In this document: positions 51,723-63,890 of the stretch, piece by piece | How the letters are laid out: each line of letters starts with the position of its first letter | Position numbering within the stretch: the first letter of the stretch is position 1 | DNA from: Acanthacorydalis orientalis | Taxonomy: Eukaryota > Arthropoda > Insecta > Megaloptera > Corydalidae | Assembly: GCA_034766995.1 (NCBI GenBank) | Contig: CM068317.1 | Coordinates: 23,152,501-23,216,500 of the forward strand | Length of the DNA stretch: 64,000 nt | Direction of reading: 5' to 3' | The notes under the pieces: model-generated | The model's database searches: none | Told to the model about the DNA's origin: nothing | Seen by the model: only the letters and a program-made list of their open reading frames with translations | Program-made: the position numbers and the translations under genes

Positions 51723-52031
51723 TTAACCCTTTCGCGACGGCGGAACTAGCACCCAGTACACTACAGATGAATGGGTCGTCGTGCCATTAGTACATACACT
51801 GTACTCGTAAAGTGTCTCGCATTTTCGGAGCTCCCTACGCTCGTGTACTAACTATGCTTGATAAAAAAGGGTCCATGACATACTTAAAATGAAATAATGT
51901 ATTTAGTGCGTGACACTTAAGTGGCGTGGCGCTAGTCTTGAATTCACTAGCGCCGGATATAGACGGCACTAACCACTGTGGATTATGTTGTGGATGCCGG
52001 ATATAATCGGCGCTAGGCGTGAAAGGATTAA
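51723..52031. mobile_element. TTAA-flanked piggyBac-like MITE
   Basis: TTAA|CCCTTTCGCGACGG at the left and cgtgaaagga|TTAA at the right: inverted termini CCCTTTCGCG / TCCTTTCACG with a TTAA duplication, the piggyBac signature. Internal inverted copies of a GCGCCGGATATA-like motif (about 51949-51961 and 51995-52016) lie near the right end. At 309 bp it encodes nothing; much higher GC than its surroundings indicates recent arrival or a different origin. Confidence 0.75.
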
Positions 52032-52633
52032 GGACGATAGAATAAACGGGTCCTAAGATTTTTAAATTACTTCTAAGATACAATACTACCTTCCTTAAGA
52101 ATTACTAATCTAACATCTAAGATACAAATAAATCAATCAATCATATTAAAATTATATTTATAATTTTAACCAATTATTTTAGTTTTTTAGCTACGGACTC
52201 ACTTTCTCATATATTATCAGTAATCAAGCGTCGAGTGCAAAATGTTAAATATTCCGAAAACATTAAATAAACTTAATCATGAAATTTTTCGTAATTTTAA
52301 TTTCTGAAATATAATTAAAACAAAATAAAATTTAGAACTCATTTACGAACTTTATCTTATTAGTGATTCATCAATATGTATATAGAAATCATTTACTTCT
52401 TCTTTAAAAAACATTTTTATCTAAATATTACATTTTTTCGTTTAAATATTATTTTAAAAAGATACAAAGTTATTGAAAACTTATACGCAGAGACAAGAAA
52501 AACTTCTGTATTGAAAATAATTGATACAAAAGTATTCTTTTTGAATAAAAAGAATACATAAAATAATTAAGAAAATCCATCATAAAACTACAAACGAGCT
52601 TAGTAGTGATTGATATTATATAAAATATATTAA

Positions 52634-52710
<77 letters not shown>

Positions 52711-53016
52711 CGAGATATAAAAGTAAAATGAAACATCACGTACGAAATACGCATTAAAAATGGATGAAACCCCAATATACTGCTATGTCTTAAAAGAAAT
52801 AAGAAATCACATTTTGTTAACTTTAAAAATAAGCAACATTAAGAGTTAACATAAACTGAAATACTTATAAAAAAATAATTGTATTACAGGTTCAGAGTAA
52901 ACATAAAAATTATCAAATAAAACACTGACCCTTTTATTAACTTAAGTCTTATTTTAAGACAGCACATAGCCTTATACTATCCGTGACAAATAATTTCTAT
53001 TCTCGTTCTGTTACAG
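52032..53016. other. AT-rich intron upstream of the receptor exon
   Basis: A (TA)n tract at 52638-52707; otherwise nothing until the acceptor at 53016. Confidence 0.5.
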
Positions 53017-53199
53017 ATATGTTATCCATTTCCGGAGGAGTACGGACCGGCATACTCGAAAGCAATCGTCCTACTACGTTTCCTTGTCTACTACTTGATT
53101 CCGCTAACAATAATCGCCGTGTTCTATGCGTTAATCGCACACCATCTGATACTGAGCGCGAAGAATGTACCAGGAGAGATGCAAGGAGCGCATAGACAG
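53017..53199 (+). CDS. Internal exon of a CCHamide (bombesin-like) neuropeptide G-protein-coupled receptor
   Basis: A 61-codon reading frame lies between a good acceptor (pyrimidine-rich tract then ttacag, ending 53016) and a donor (CAG|gtaatt at 53200), in phase 0 at both ends. It begins ICYPFPEEYG, the end of extracellular loop 2 including the conserved loop cysteine that normally pairs with TM3. It continues through a hydrophobic TM5 (about residues 17-43, including RFLVYYLIPL and IIAVFYALIA) and ends in intracellular loop 3 with the family block NVPGEMQG...RQ. This block and the PFPEE lead-in are typical, as I recall them, of insect CCHamide receptors, related to vertebrate bombesin receptors, which signal from the plasma membrane in neuroendocrine and gut tissue. 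No stop or frameshift is present and GC is well above the surroundings. The TM1-4 and TM6-7 exons were not found, so both flanking introns are long; the subtype (CCHa1 or CCHa2 receptor) is unresolved. The + frame beginning ATGTTATCC at 53021 is a shadow. Confidence 0.82.
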
Positions 53200-53455
53200 G
53201 TAATTGTATTATGTAAACGCGACAGCTCAATCTAATTTCCGCGTCAACATTTTTTTTCACACCGCTAGTGATTTAATTGAATCGACGTCGTTCGTCTATC
53301 TTTCACACTCTTATTATTATTATTATTACTATCGGAGCAGATCTGACGGCGCAATGTTGCACAACATAATCGTGTTGACGGTTTCTTATATTTTTCAGTC
53401 GAACTACGGACGGTTACAATATTAAATTAGAAAAATTTTATAGCAAAACTCTCTC

Positions 53456-53458
<3 letters not shown>
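53200..53458. other. Start of the intron downstream of the receptor exon
   Basis: GC stays moderately high to about 53425, with an ATT-triplet run at 53312-53329. A tttcttatatttttcag at 53383-53399 looks like an acceptor, but the following bases do not encode the expected start of TM6. Confidence 0.45.
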
Positions 53459-53517
<59 letters not shown>

Positions 53518-53546
53518 AATATTTATGTGTATATATATATATATAT
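53459..53546. repeat. (TA)n microsatellite
   Basis: TA runs with a tgtatatatataaatattta break, ending at a mariner terminus. Confidence 0.95.
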
Positions 53547-54733
53547 ACGAGGTTTGCCAATTTAATTCCTGGATTGACGCTGCAGGACTGTAGTCGCATA
53601 AAATTAAACCAAAAGAAAAGCAGCATATAATAGTTCACATTTTTATGAAAAGGGGATGGTCAATTAAAATCTACCAAATGTTAGTGAAGCTAGCACATAC
53701 ATCATGTTTTTGTCAGTCGCCATGGAACAAGAAATTAATATTAAATTTTGGTATAAATTAGGGAAAACTGCAACAGAAACTTTTGTAATGTTGAAAACAC
53801 CTTAAATCATATAAGTGTGACTGAATGGTTTAAACGTTTCAAATATGAACGTGAGGATGTTCAACATGATGTTAGAACGTCGATCTCTCCAAATGCAGAT
53901 TCGATTGTAAAATGTCATGCAATTGTGGCAAAAAATCACCGAATGGCCCTCCAAATGATGGTAGATGAGTTTAATTTTAATAAGGAAACGATTCGATAAA
54001 TTTTACATGAAGATTTGGGAAAGAGGAAGATCTGTGTAAAGTTCGTCCCGCACAGTCTTACGGTTGAGCAAAAACATAGAAGAGGTGCATCATGCGCAGA
54101 CTTCTTTCAGACTTGCAACTCAATGCAAATTTTCTCAACTGCATTGTTACTGGGTTTTCCAGTAAGATTGTGAGATGAAATACCAGAATATAGAGTGGAT
54201 TAGAAAATCATCACCAAGGCACAAAAAGTTTCGTTTGAAAAAATCCAGAATCGAAACCATACTGATTATCTTTGTTGATAAATAGGGCGGGATTCATGAA
54301 GAATTTGTAACTGAAGGTAAAAAATTAATAGTGCATTCTACATTGAAGTGATGGAGATTATTGCAACGCGTTTCTAGATTCCGATCGCAATTTCGAGAAA
54401 AGAGTAGTTGGTTTTTGTTCCATGACAATGCACCTACCCATTCTACACTGATTGCGAAAGCATTTATTATGAAATACGGAATTGTTGAGATCAATCATCC
54501 ACCCTATTCATCTCAAAGGAAAACGATTTCAGGATATAGGAGATATTAAGATATATGTAACCGCGGAATCAAAAACAGTTTCTATGGACACTTTTGCTGA
54601 CTATTTTAAAGTTTTTTAGAACGTTTCAATACATGTATTAAAATAAATGGAGATTAACTTGAATAAATTTCAAACATTTTTCATGTTACTTAACTTATGA
54701 TTCTATTCATCATGTATAGATTCATCAAATTTT

Positions 54734-54738
<5 letters not shown>
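53547..54738 (+). mobile_element. Mariner/Tc1-type element with degraded transposase
   Basis: It starts TA|CGAGGTTTGCCAATTTAATT. The transposase remnant begins at about 53721 (MEQEINIKFWYKLGKTATET). It continues in shifting frames with LNGLNVSN/EWFKRFKYEREDVQHDV, ADEFNFNKET-like MVDEFNFNKETIR, FLFHDNAPTHSTLIAKAFIM (second acidic residue) and NHPPYSSQRK, where the third-Asp block should be. The end reads NTCIKINGD. No clear right terminus, but alignment with the 32449 fragment places it near 54738 at a TA tract. It sits in the long intron after the receptor exon. Confidence 0.82.
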
Positions 54739-54793
<55 letters not shown>

Positions 54794-54796
54794 TAT

Positions 54797-54838
<42 letters not shown>
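54738..54838. repeat. (TA)n microsatellite between mariner and RTE remnants
   Basis: TA units with two short CA/TACA interruptions. Confidence 0.95.
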
Positions 54839-54840
<2 letters not shown>

Positions 54841-54994
54841 TCATCATCTTCAGCCTCTGTTAATCCACTGCTGGATAAAGGCCTCTTCCATGATTTTCCA
54901 TTTTGTTCGATTCAGTGCCTCTCTTTTCCACAGATTTCCAAGAAAGTTTTTAATATCCTTATCCCATCTGTTCATTGATCTCTTTCTGGGTCTT
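54839..54994 (-). mobile_element. RTE-like 3' end fragment (about 155 bp)
   Basis: On the minus strand it matches the last part of the 6259 copy (for example ccactgctggataaaggcct on the plus strand) and ends in GATGATGATGA, the short tandem 3' tail typical of RTE elements. It is cut at ggtctt|tatata by the next TA tract. Confidence 0.88.
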
Positions 54995-55026
<32 letters not shown>

Positions 55027-55033
55027 TATGTAC

Positions 55034-55116
<83 letters not shown>

Positions 55117-55118
55117 CA
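54995..55118. repeat. (TA)n microsatellite
   Basis: Long TA runs with CATA interruptions produce the YIY-type ORFs on both strands. Confidence 0.95.
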
Positions 55119-55731
55119 CTGAATACGAAACATAAAATGTTGAATCAAACTTTCTAAGAAACTTATTTGTAAAAAATACATACCAAAAATCATAATGAAA
55201 TGCAAAAATTTTATAAATTTGCAATTTTTTACCTATCATGGTATCATCATAACTGATTACTACTATGCAATACTCTTATCTATTACTCATTCACGAAGTG
55301 TCGTCACGTGAAAAAGTAATTGAATCTCATTGCAGAGAACACGTCGTGTCTATATTTCAAGTAGGAAAAAAAACACACAACTCTGTTGAAATTATGTTTC
55401 GTCGTCGAGTCAACGTTAAGTCGTTCATTTAGTGTATATAATGACGATACTTCTCTTTTTTCTCGTGTAGAAACGATGTAATAAACTCAAAGTGTAACAT
55501 AAACTCTAAAAAAATTTATATAAACAAGTGCACGCTTTTTTTACTATTATAATTTCCCATGCGGTTTATTGTTTAAGGTTTTGTTTGTTGTAGTTTCGGA
55601 ATTTATTGAATTATTCATTTTTAAAGAATGTATGTATTTAGGTTGAATACGATACTAACGGCTCGATTTATTTTTATATGAATTTTATTTAAATTGGATT
55701 ATAAAATATATTTTTATACATACTATACATA

Positions 55732-55780
<49 letters not shown>

Positions 55781-56458
55781 TATATGTGTATGTATGTATA
55801 TATTATATTGATATTTCACTTTATAAACAAAACCACAAAATATTCTATATATATATATATATATATATAGAAAGAGAAAGAGCCCTTAACCTAAATAAAA
55901 TACTAAACAAAACATAAAAAATGATATTATTACGAATTGCTACAGGGCTGATCTACCATTAGCTTATTTTTTTAATTCAATAAAACCACAAATTCAAATT
56001 ATTTCGTTTGAATATCTAACTTGTAATGTAAACTTTAACAAATGTTATCATCATTAATCTCAAAACCTAGTTTGAAGGATATTGCGACTCGTTTTTCAGA
56101 AAATCGCAATACACTTTGTAATACTTTATGCTGCTTGGATATTTTATTGGACTGTTCATATTTTTTAGTTTGTTTATTTTCATTTATCAAGATCTCTCGT
56201 TTCGAAATATGCCCATTTTACAATAAATATATGTAATATATATATATATATATATATATAATAAATAAATTTATAACAAATATTGTAATAAATAATAAAT
56301 TTATTATACATTTGTATATTATACTAAATACTTTATTCGTGTTAGTGTGTCTATTATTCCTGCTTACTTTCATACTTATTATATTTTTCTCATATCTCTT
56401 TCTGTTATTTCTAATATACCTATTTTCACACATATGTAATTTTATTATTTTAATAATA

Positions 56459-56494
<36 letters not shown>
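55119..56494. other. AT-rich DNA with several (TA)n tracts
   Basis: Tracts at 55733-55778, 55846-55869, 56236-56262 and 56461-56493. No exon or transposon recognised. The GC-richer segment 55290-55450 shows no receptor coding sequence. Confidence 0.5.
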
Positions 56495-56498
<4 letters not shown>

Positions 56499-56940
56499 GG
56501 ATCATTAATTGAAGAAGTATAAGAACATGAAAATAAAAATGGGATGGAGCTTACTTAGACGAAATGCCTTGATATTTAAATCAGCAATCCCACTGTGTTT
56601 GAAAAAAAAATATTTGACCAATGTACACTACCAGTCCTTACCTAAGACAGCGAAACATGGGTGCTTAACATCGAGATAATTAAGACTCCAAACAACAGAG
56701 AGAAGTATAGAAAGATACACACTAGGAATAACAAGAAGAGATATGAAAAGAATAGAGTGGATACGAGAACAGACAGGAGTCACAGATGTTATAAGAAGAA
56801 GATGTAAAGAATCTGAAATGGAAATGTGCGGGGCACGTTCTAAGAAGAAAAGGTAACCGATAGACAACAGAAATTATTAATTGGGAACCAAGGAATATAA
56901 AAAGACCGATAAAGAAACCAAAGAACAGTAATGAACATAA
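56495..56940 (+). mobile_element. RTE-like non-LTR retrotransposon fragment
   Basis: From a TA tract, the sequence follows the RTE thumb-to-tail region: IKMGWSLLRRNALIFKSAIP in frame near 56541, SIERYTLGITRRDMKRIEW (about 56704) and a decayed WEPRNIKRP block. The 3' end is missing. Stops and shifts throughout. Confidence 0.85.
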
Positions 56941-57850
56941 AAAGTAATGAACGTTAGATGAATTTTGATAAATTTAATGTTTGGAGTATTAATTCATTTG
57001 AGGAGATGAATTTACACTCTACTTCCACTAGTTACTAATACAATCATTTTCACTATCATTAGCATACGAACAATTGGTACTAACAAATATCTCTCAAATA
57101 TCCAACTTATTGTTACGGTTTTCTTCTTGCTACTTTAAGAGATAGTATTCTAACAAATCAGTGAAATCAGTGGAACTACATCATGCACTCAAGCATCAAT
57201 ATTCCCACAGTCGATAAGTTTATCAAACGATAGGCACTCGTTATATTTAAACAAAAAAGAGCATACAAATAATGATATCAATACGCTCACTTTAGGGGTT
57301 TATGATTCCGATAATCTATATTACTGTTACTGGTTCTTGACTCCAACATCAACCATCCTTGACAAATATATATCCAACTAAAGTAACACGAGACCACATT
57401 CTTGCACCTGAAGTTGTCTACATTTCCGAAAGACTATTAATCTCAAAAACTACTCAAGATCTCACTAGTGACGCATAAGTCACAAGCTACATATTTAATA
57501 TTCAGTAATGCATTCAGTACATTCCTCAGATAGCAGTGAAGTAATTTACACATATCAATGAAATCATTATTTATTTTATTCAGTATTACTAACAACTTTA
57601 ATAAATTACTAAAGTAAGAAACTTAAATAAAATGTGCATTTCGATAACTAAAAGTATCCCAAATCTAAGGAATTAATGCAGAATAAATTGGTTAGTAATG
57701 TACCAAAAATAGTTGAATATAATTTTACTACTAATTTTAACCAAGATATTTGTTTTAAAATTAATCATCTTTTACAAAATTCAGTTGCAAAACTCATTGT
57801 TTCTATATTGAAGGAATATTAATACTAGAGCACATTTCTTTACTAATATA
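56941..57850. other. AT-rich DNA, nothing recognised
   Basis: No ORF or repeat terminus noticed. Confidence 0.5.
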
Positions 57851-58424
57851 TCAGGTTGGTAGACAAATAATTGCGGTTTATGATCTTCAAATACATGTAT
57901 TAGTACAGCTTTTTGATTTTCCTAGCTATTTTAAATAATCCAGAACTATTGGATGACTATCGCCTAACTTTTGTGCAAGCTTTCGAATTTTTGTGTGTGG
58001 TTCTGATTCAACTAACGCCTTCAGTTGGTCGTTATGAACTGAAGAAGGACGCCTGGGACCTTCCTTCATCCTCAAGGCTCTCGTCCCCAGCACGAAATTT
58101 TTGGAACCACATTTTTACTATACGATCCTTAAGAGTACCCACACCAAAAGCATCGTTCAGTTTACAAGCAGTTTCTGCTGTTCTACCACTTGTTTTGAAC
58201 TCTTACAAAAAATGCTCTTATTTGCTTTTTTTCTATCTTTAATTCAATAGCCCAATTTGAAACAAAATTAATAATAAAACTAATATCGATGTTACCAAAG
58301 TATAAACCGAAAAATACACTTTGAAATGATATTAACATAAATATTATGAAATAACATTTTCATTGAAAAAATTACGGTTAAAATTCAGGAATCAAAAACC
58401 GCAATTATTCTCCTACTAACTTAA
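57851..58424 (-). mobile_element. Mariner deletion derivative keeping only the DNA-binding part, copy 3
   Basis: TA|TCAGGTTGGTAGACAAATAA and the inverse ending ctcctactaacttaa|TA; 574 bp. The interior matches the 12271 element (for example cttcagttggtcgttatgaa, aggctctcgtccccagca). On the minus strand the N-terminal transposase region starts near 58240 and is interrupted. No catalytic half. Confidence 0.87.
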
Positions 58425-59272
58425 TAATATCGCTATGTAGAAATAATGTTAATCACAGTGTGAAAATTTATTGGCCACCAAAAGAAAAACTCGAGAAAAA
58501 AATACACAAATGTATGAATGCTAAACAATATTATATCGAACAGTATTAAATGCTCGCTTATTCAATAAACTACTTTTGAAATAAAATAAATTATAATTCC
58601 TAATTAAAGTATCAACCTATAAAGAACAGAATAGTCTTACATTACTTTTTGAAATATTACTACTGAGTTGATAAACTAGTTATACTTATTTAGAGATCGA
58701 TATTGTAAATTCTCTATAAAAAATCAAAATAATTATCAACATAAAACGTATTTAATACTCTGTATATAACAAATATTGGTTAAATTAGATTTAATAAATT
58801 TTTTTCTCACATTTTTGAAAACAATTGAAAAATTAATCATCTGTCATAATAAATATAAAACATACCTAATAATTAGTTATTTAAAACATAATGAACAATA
58901 ATCAACTAATTATATCGCTATTGTATTTTTTTAATGATTTCCTTTTTGTAACAAATTAACTATAAAACAATTTTACATACCATTATATAATGTGTTTTTA
59001 TTAAATATTATTTAGTATACAATTGTCATCTGCATTAATTAACGCTCAAGGCGTACGAAATTCCATGAAATGAAATAAAACAATGTTTTAATATGGAACA
59101 GCTTTAAAATTACAAAAAAAAAACATCATTTATTTTAATCGTTTTACATATTTAAAGGCACTCCTGTCAGTTATAAAGTTAAATATTCTTTAAACAACTC
59201 CCAATCGAATTTTAATAAGTTTTAAACGATATAAAAAAATGTAAAGTATAAGGATATTTAAAATAGCATCAA

Positions 59273-59320
<48 letters not shown>

Positions 59321-60450
59321 CATATATAAGCGGCTTTCTACAAAAATTAAATACAGTGTACGTATCATCCGCCAACGTTCCATTTAAACACAGCATCAGC
59401 TAACGCTGTGTATTTTCACAACCCTCATTTCATCTCCACGATTCTTTTAAGATTCGCCAAAGCAAAAAAAAATACATTGATACCCAACCGAACAGATTAA
59501 TCGCGTGTTAAATTCGACTTTGAGAAAGTGGAAATTATTATTATTATTATGATTGTGCGCTTTTCTCGACTCCCTCACTCCGTGATCCAGTATTAAATGT
59601 ACCGTGTTATTATGTTCTCTAAACTGGTTTTTGTTTATTGATCTTTGATGGATTTTTACACGCATTGCTGAACAAATTCTATTATAATTATTATTATTTA
59701 AAATCTTTCGACAATGGTTCTGTATAAATACTGGCACAGAAAAAGGTCAATGAATTGAGGAAATATTTTTTAATACATCAGTCATAATTTTATTTAATTG
59801 CTGATTCGGAATGAAAGTATTAATTGAATATCTTATGTTCAGAGTTCCTGTTGGTTAATGAATTTTTACAAATTTAATCTTTTATGACATCTAACTTCCA
59901 ATTCATACAAAAACATTTATTGAATTAAAAATCTATTATAAATATTTTTTTATAATATAAGGTTTCCAAACTTATTAAATAATTTCTCTTTCTTTTTCAA
60001 AAAGTAAATTATTAAATTCTAATTCCATACATTTTTCTTGCATTCTACCTAAACTCTTGTCCAAAGATTATCAAATAAAGTTTATAGAATGACAGGTGTT
60101 CTCAGATCACCTGATAGTGGGGTGCATCTCTTCGATGCTCGTTCTGCCACGTTTAAATTCATTCACTCAAAGTCGAACGGTTTCGTAGAAAGAATAAAAT
60201 TTACCCAATCTAGGAAAATCCTCATGGATTTCCTTCTAAAAAAAGAACTAAATTACACCTCGAATTGCTACTTTATCCATTTTGTACTTTCGCATGAAAT
60301 GCTCTTATTGAAACAACTATAAAACGAAGAATTAATGGCAAAATGACTTGCAAATTCACATGCATTACTTAAAGAGATGGAATTATATGAAAACGTATAT
60401 AGCTGTCCTCTCCCTCAGCGAATATACGTACCAAGTTCCATTTCAAACCA

Positions 60451-60523
<73 letters not shown>

Positions 60524-60814
60524 TTGAAAATTTATTTAACTAATAATATATTTCAAATTTTTCTCAATTCACGTTTTTTTCTTTAGTTTTTTCTGCAGTA
60601 GATGATTAGTTTAGTATTTTATATGATCGAATAAAACGATTTGAAGTTATTATTACTTTTGTAAATCCAACTTATTATGTACATGGTAACATCTTTTAGG
60701 ATAACATATTAATGCGCAATGAATATCGTATTTATTTACTATATTCATTTAATATTGTATTATTTGCTTTATCTGCATCAACATCTAATTATTTGCATTT
60801 TATATTATTATTTG
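58425..60814. other. AT-rich DNA with a GC-richer patch and two (TA)n tracts
   Basis: (TA)n at 59273-59315 and 60457-60521. The patch at 59330-59740 contains ATT-triplet runs and no credible exon. A 77-codon frame at 60089-60322 is unassigned. Confidence 0.4.
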
Positions 60815-61500
60815 CATATTTGTGTACATTTTATTCAGTAAAAAAGTCATATTTAGCGACGAGACTCATTGCGAACTCTCTGGCTATGTTAAAAAGCAAA
60901 ACTGCCGACTCTGGGATAATAAAAATCCGAGGGTAATCATTGAGAAGCCATTACAACCAGAAACAGTAACTGTTTGGTGTGAATTTTGGTCCGTTGGAGT
61001 CATTAGTCCTTACTTTTTTTGAAAATCAGCCTGATAAAGCGATTACTGTGAATGGAGAAATGTACCGACACATGATAATCATGTTTTGTGGGTAGAATTA
61101 TATTATATTGATCTGGAGGACATATCGTTCTAGCATAACAGTGCAACAAGCCCTACAGCTAGTTAAACAATTGATTTATTGAGGACGATATTTCTTAATC
61201 CAGTTATATCCAGAAATGGAGACATCAATTGGCCACAAATAGCCTACTACTTAACACCATTGGACTACTTACTTTGGGGTCATATTATAGAAAGGTGTAC
61301 ACCAAAAATCTTAAAACAATTTCTGACCTAAAAGACGAAATCCGAAGAGTCATTGGTGATATAGAGCCCCAGTTTGTAGGGATGTTATTGAAAATTGTAA
61401 TAAAAGAATATTTACTTGTAAGAAAGCACGCATCGGTCGGTTACAAGATATTATTTTTTATTAATAAATGGCATAACCCCAATTGTTATTTACAATAAAG
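60815..61500 (+). pseudogene. Tc1/mariner-superfamily transposase remnant, Tc3-like
   Basis: Catalytic-half pieces appear in changing frames: VIFSDETHCELSGYVKKQNC (first Asp) with ETVTVWCEFWSVGVISPYFF, then a decayed QHNSATSPTA block where the second acidic residue is lost. LTPLDYLLWGHIIE carries the third catalytic acid. ISDLKDEIRRVIGDIEPQ and a C-terminal tail ending NPNCYLQ close the frame at 61496. The LTPLDYLLWG form separates it from the YSPDLAP mariners elsewhere in the window. The N-terminal DNA-binding region and termini were not found. Confidence 0.8.
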
Positions 61501-62033
61501 AAACTTGAAAATTCTGCGCAAATTCTGTGCTTTATTTCAAATTAAAAAATGGTGTACATATTGGAAACCCTTATATATAAATATCCTTATAAAGAATAAA
61601 ATTGAATAAATGTATCGTTGCAGATACAAATTGGTTACCTAAAACAGAAAGCCAAAATTACCTTTTAAAGAAAAATCAAACCTCCCTCTCGCTTTTAAAT
61701 ACAATATGTATTCTTTCTCTAATATTTGGTAACTACGTTAATATGTTAAAAGATATTTAATTTTTCCTTATCTATCTTGCATGTACTAATTAGGCTTTTC
61801 AACAAACCGATAAGAATAAAGATATTTATGTAATCAATACATTACATTTCGTATTTACATTTTTTTAGTTATTACACTTAAGAAAAATTAAATCTATAGA
61901 GGAAAAATATTTGCTTTTTTCTTAATTTTGCATGAAGAATTGTAAAGAAAATTTACCAATATATATTTTCTATTTGAAGAGTTCTTATAACTTTTGTCAT
62001 TGTCTATTATATTATATAATTCCTTTGAAAATA

Positions 62034-62075
<42 letters not shown>

Positions 62076-62422
62076 AGTATATAATTTTATTACGAATTTA
62101 AAAAAAAATGAGATCTATCTTGCAAAAACTCTACATTGAAAACATAAAAGAAACATCAATCATAATATAAACCCTCATATAATATTTTAATATATGCTTA
62201 GAACAGATCAAAAAAATATATAATATAAAACACTCAGAAAATGCTCTTTGACGTTCGGACAACAGTTTTTAAAATATGCGTAACTTTTACAACAACGTAC
62301 TTAAATCTCGCTGGTACAGAAACAAGTACTCGGATGAAAGATGGTCAATTCTTTACATAAATCTGTCAAAAGCATAAAATACACAAATACATGTATGTAT
62401 GTATGTGTATATATATATATAC

Positions 62423-62457
<35 letters not shown>

Positions 62458-62465
62458 CGTATATA

Positions 62466-62499
<34 letters not shown>

Positions 62500-62512
62500 C
62501 GAATATATATAC

Positions 62513-62566
<54 letters not shown>

Positions 62567-62705
62567 TGTATATATATGTATATATATACTTATATACACG
62601 CATTTATTTTTAATATAATCTATTTTATTTGAACATAACATTTATTTTTAGAAACAAATAAATATTATAGAAATATTGAAAAAAAAAATTTATACACGAA
62701 TAAGC

Positions 62706-62747
<42 letters not shown>

Positions 62748-63339
62748 ATAATAATAATAATAATTTGAAAATGGAAATAAAATAGTTCATACCTTTTATC
62801 TATAGTTCACCTCTTCTATTATGTAAATTGATTATATTAATGTACAACTATAAAAGAATTAAAAACCAAAAATTATTAATTATATATTTAATTTTTTTAT
62901 TGAAAATACCTTAATGTTTTTAATTGTTCCTATCAATGTGACACATGGCAGTCAGACGATATTCATTTTACTGAAACGAACATAACAGCCAGACCTCATT
63001 TATCGTTCACGTTATGTAATTAATTTCAATAACTCTCTCCTCTTCAGTGTTATGCAATAGAAAATGTGTCTGTAATAGAAATTTGATAAATTTATTAGAT
63101 ATTACTTAATAATAGAGAAACGTAACAAATTTATTTTATTTCTTTCTTATTATTTTCAATTTAATAAAATTATTTATGATTATATAATTGTAAAAAATGG
63201 TATGCACATAAAAATAACGAAAATAAATAATCTCTTCAGAAAATGTCCATTATATATTTTCAACAATTCATTTAACATCAATAGAAAATTACTTTAGTAC
63301 GTTTCTGTATGCAGTTTATTAGCTTATCATGATACAAAA
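61501..63339. other. AT-rich DNA dominated by (TA)n tracts
   Basis: TA tracts at 62039-62072, 62402-62590 and 62709-62742. No genes recognised. Confidence 0.5.
62402..62590. repeat. (TA)n microsatellite with CGTA/CATA interruptions
   Basis: About 190 bp of TA-based repeat with periodic ACGTA breaks; every overlapping ORF is an artefact. Confidence 0.95.
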
Positions 63340-63342
63340 TTT

Positions 63343-63388
<46 letters not shown>

Positions 63389-63534
63389 CAAAATCAAAAT
63401 TATCCACAAAAAAATTTCTATGACGTTGACTTATTTATTTATGACGTCGAAGTTTCTATGGTACTCAAAATTTTTATCACATATATAAAATAAAACGTTG
63501 CAATTTGTGAGCGATAATAGTTATATATACATTT

Positions 63535-63601
<67 letters not shown>

Positions 63602-63646
63602 ATATATATATGTATGTACATATATATAAAAAAATGGATATATATG

Positions 63647-63716
<70 letters not shown>

Positions 63717-63890
63717 ACATCAACGCTGCAATATATCTGAAAAATGATTATGTGGTAGTCATAAATGAGTTTTAAAAAATATGTTTATTGATTCGGTTAC
63801 AAGACAGGCTTATAATTGACAAGTGGACAAGCGCAGCGAGTCCGGGAGTTGTTGAGTACAGCGAGCAAGAACGATGCTCCCTATTGTGTT
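63340..63890. repeat. Dispersed repeat, copy 2 (inverted relative to 47548), split by a TA tract
   Basis: aaaattatccacaaaaaaat (about 63397), the cgttgcaa motif (63495) and, after a long (TA)n, ggttacaagacaggctta, taattgacaagtggacaag and cgcagcgag (63795-63840) match the reverse complement of 47701-47930. The 175-bp TA tract (63535-63713) lies where copy 1 has only a short TA-rich stretch. Confidence 0.65.
63535..63713. repeat. (TA)n microsatellite, about 178 bp
   Basis: Long TA runs interrupted by tgtatatgta and aaaaaaatgga segments. Confidence 0.95.

Noticed and set aside
51835..52083. 82-codon minus-strand ORF
   Set aside because: It lies within the GC-rich TTAA-flanked MITE and crosses its end; no protein-like features.
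53021..53195. 70-codon plus frame and 87-codon minus frame over the receptor exon
   Set aside because: They are out-of-frame shadows; the frame starting at 53017 gives the receptor sequence and is bounded by splice sites.
53399..53425. Acceptor-like site (tttttcag) as the start of the TM6 exon
   Set aside because: The following sequence does not encode the basic segment and TM6 expected after the RQ end of the receptor exon.
62301..62641. Several long YIYIYI-type ORFs on both strands (also at 54697-55239, 63439-63723, 14567-14752 and elsewhere)
   Set aside because: They are translations of (TA)n repeats, open on both strands and in several frames at once.
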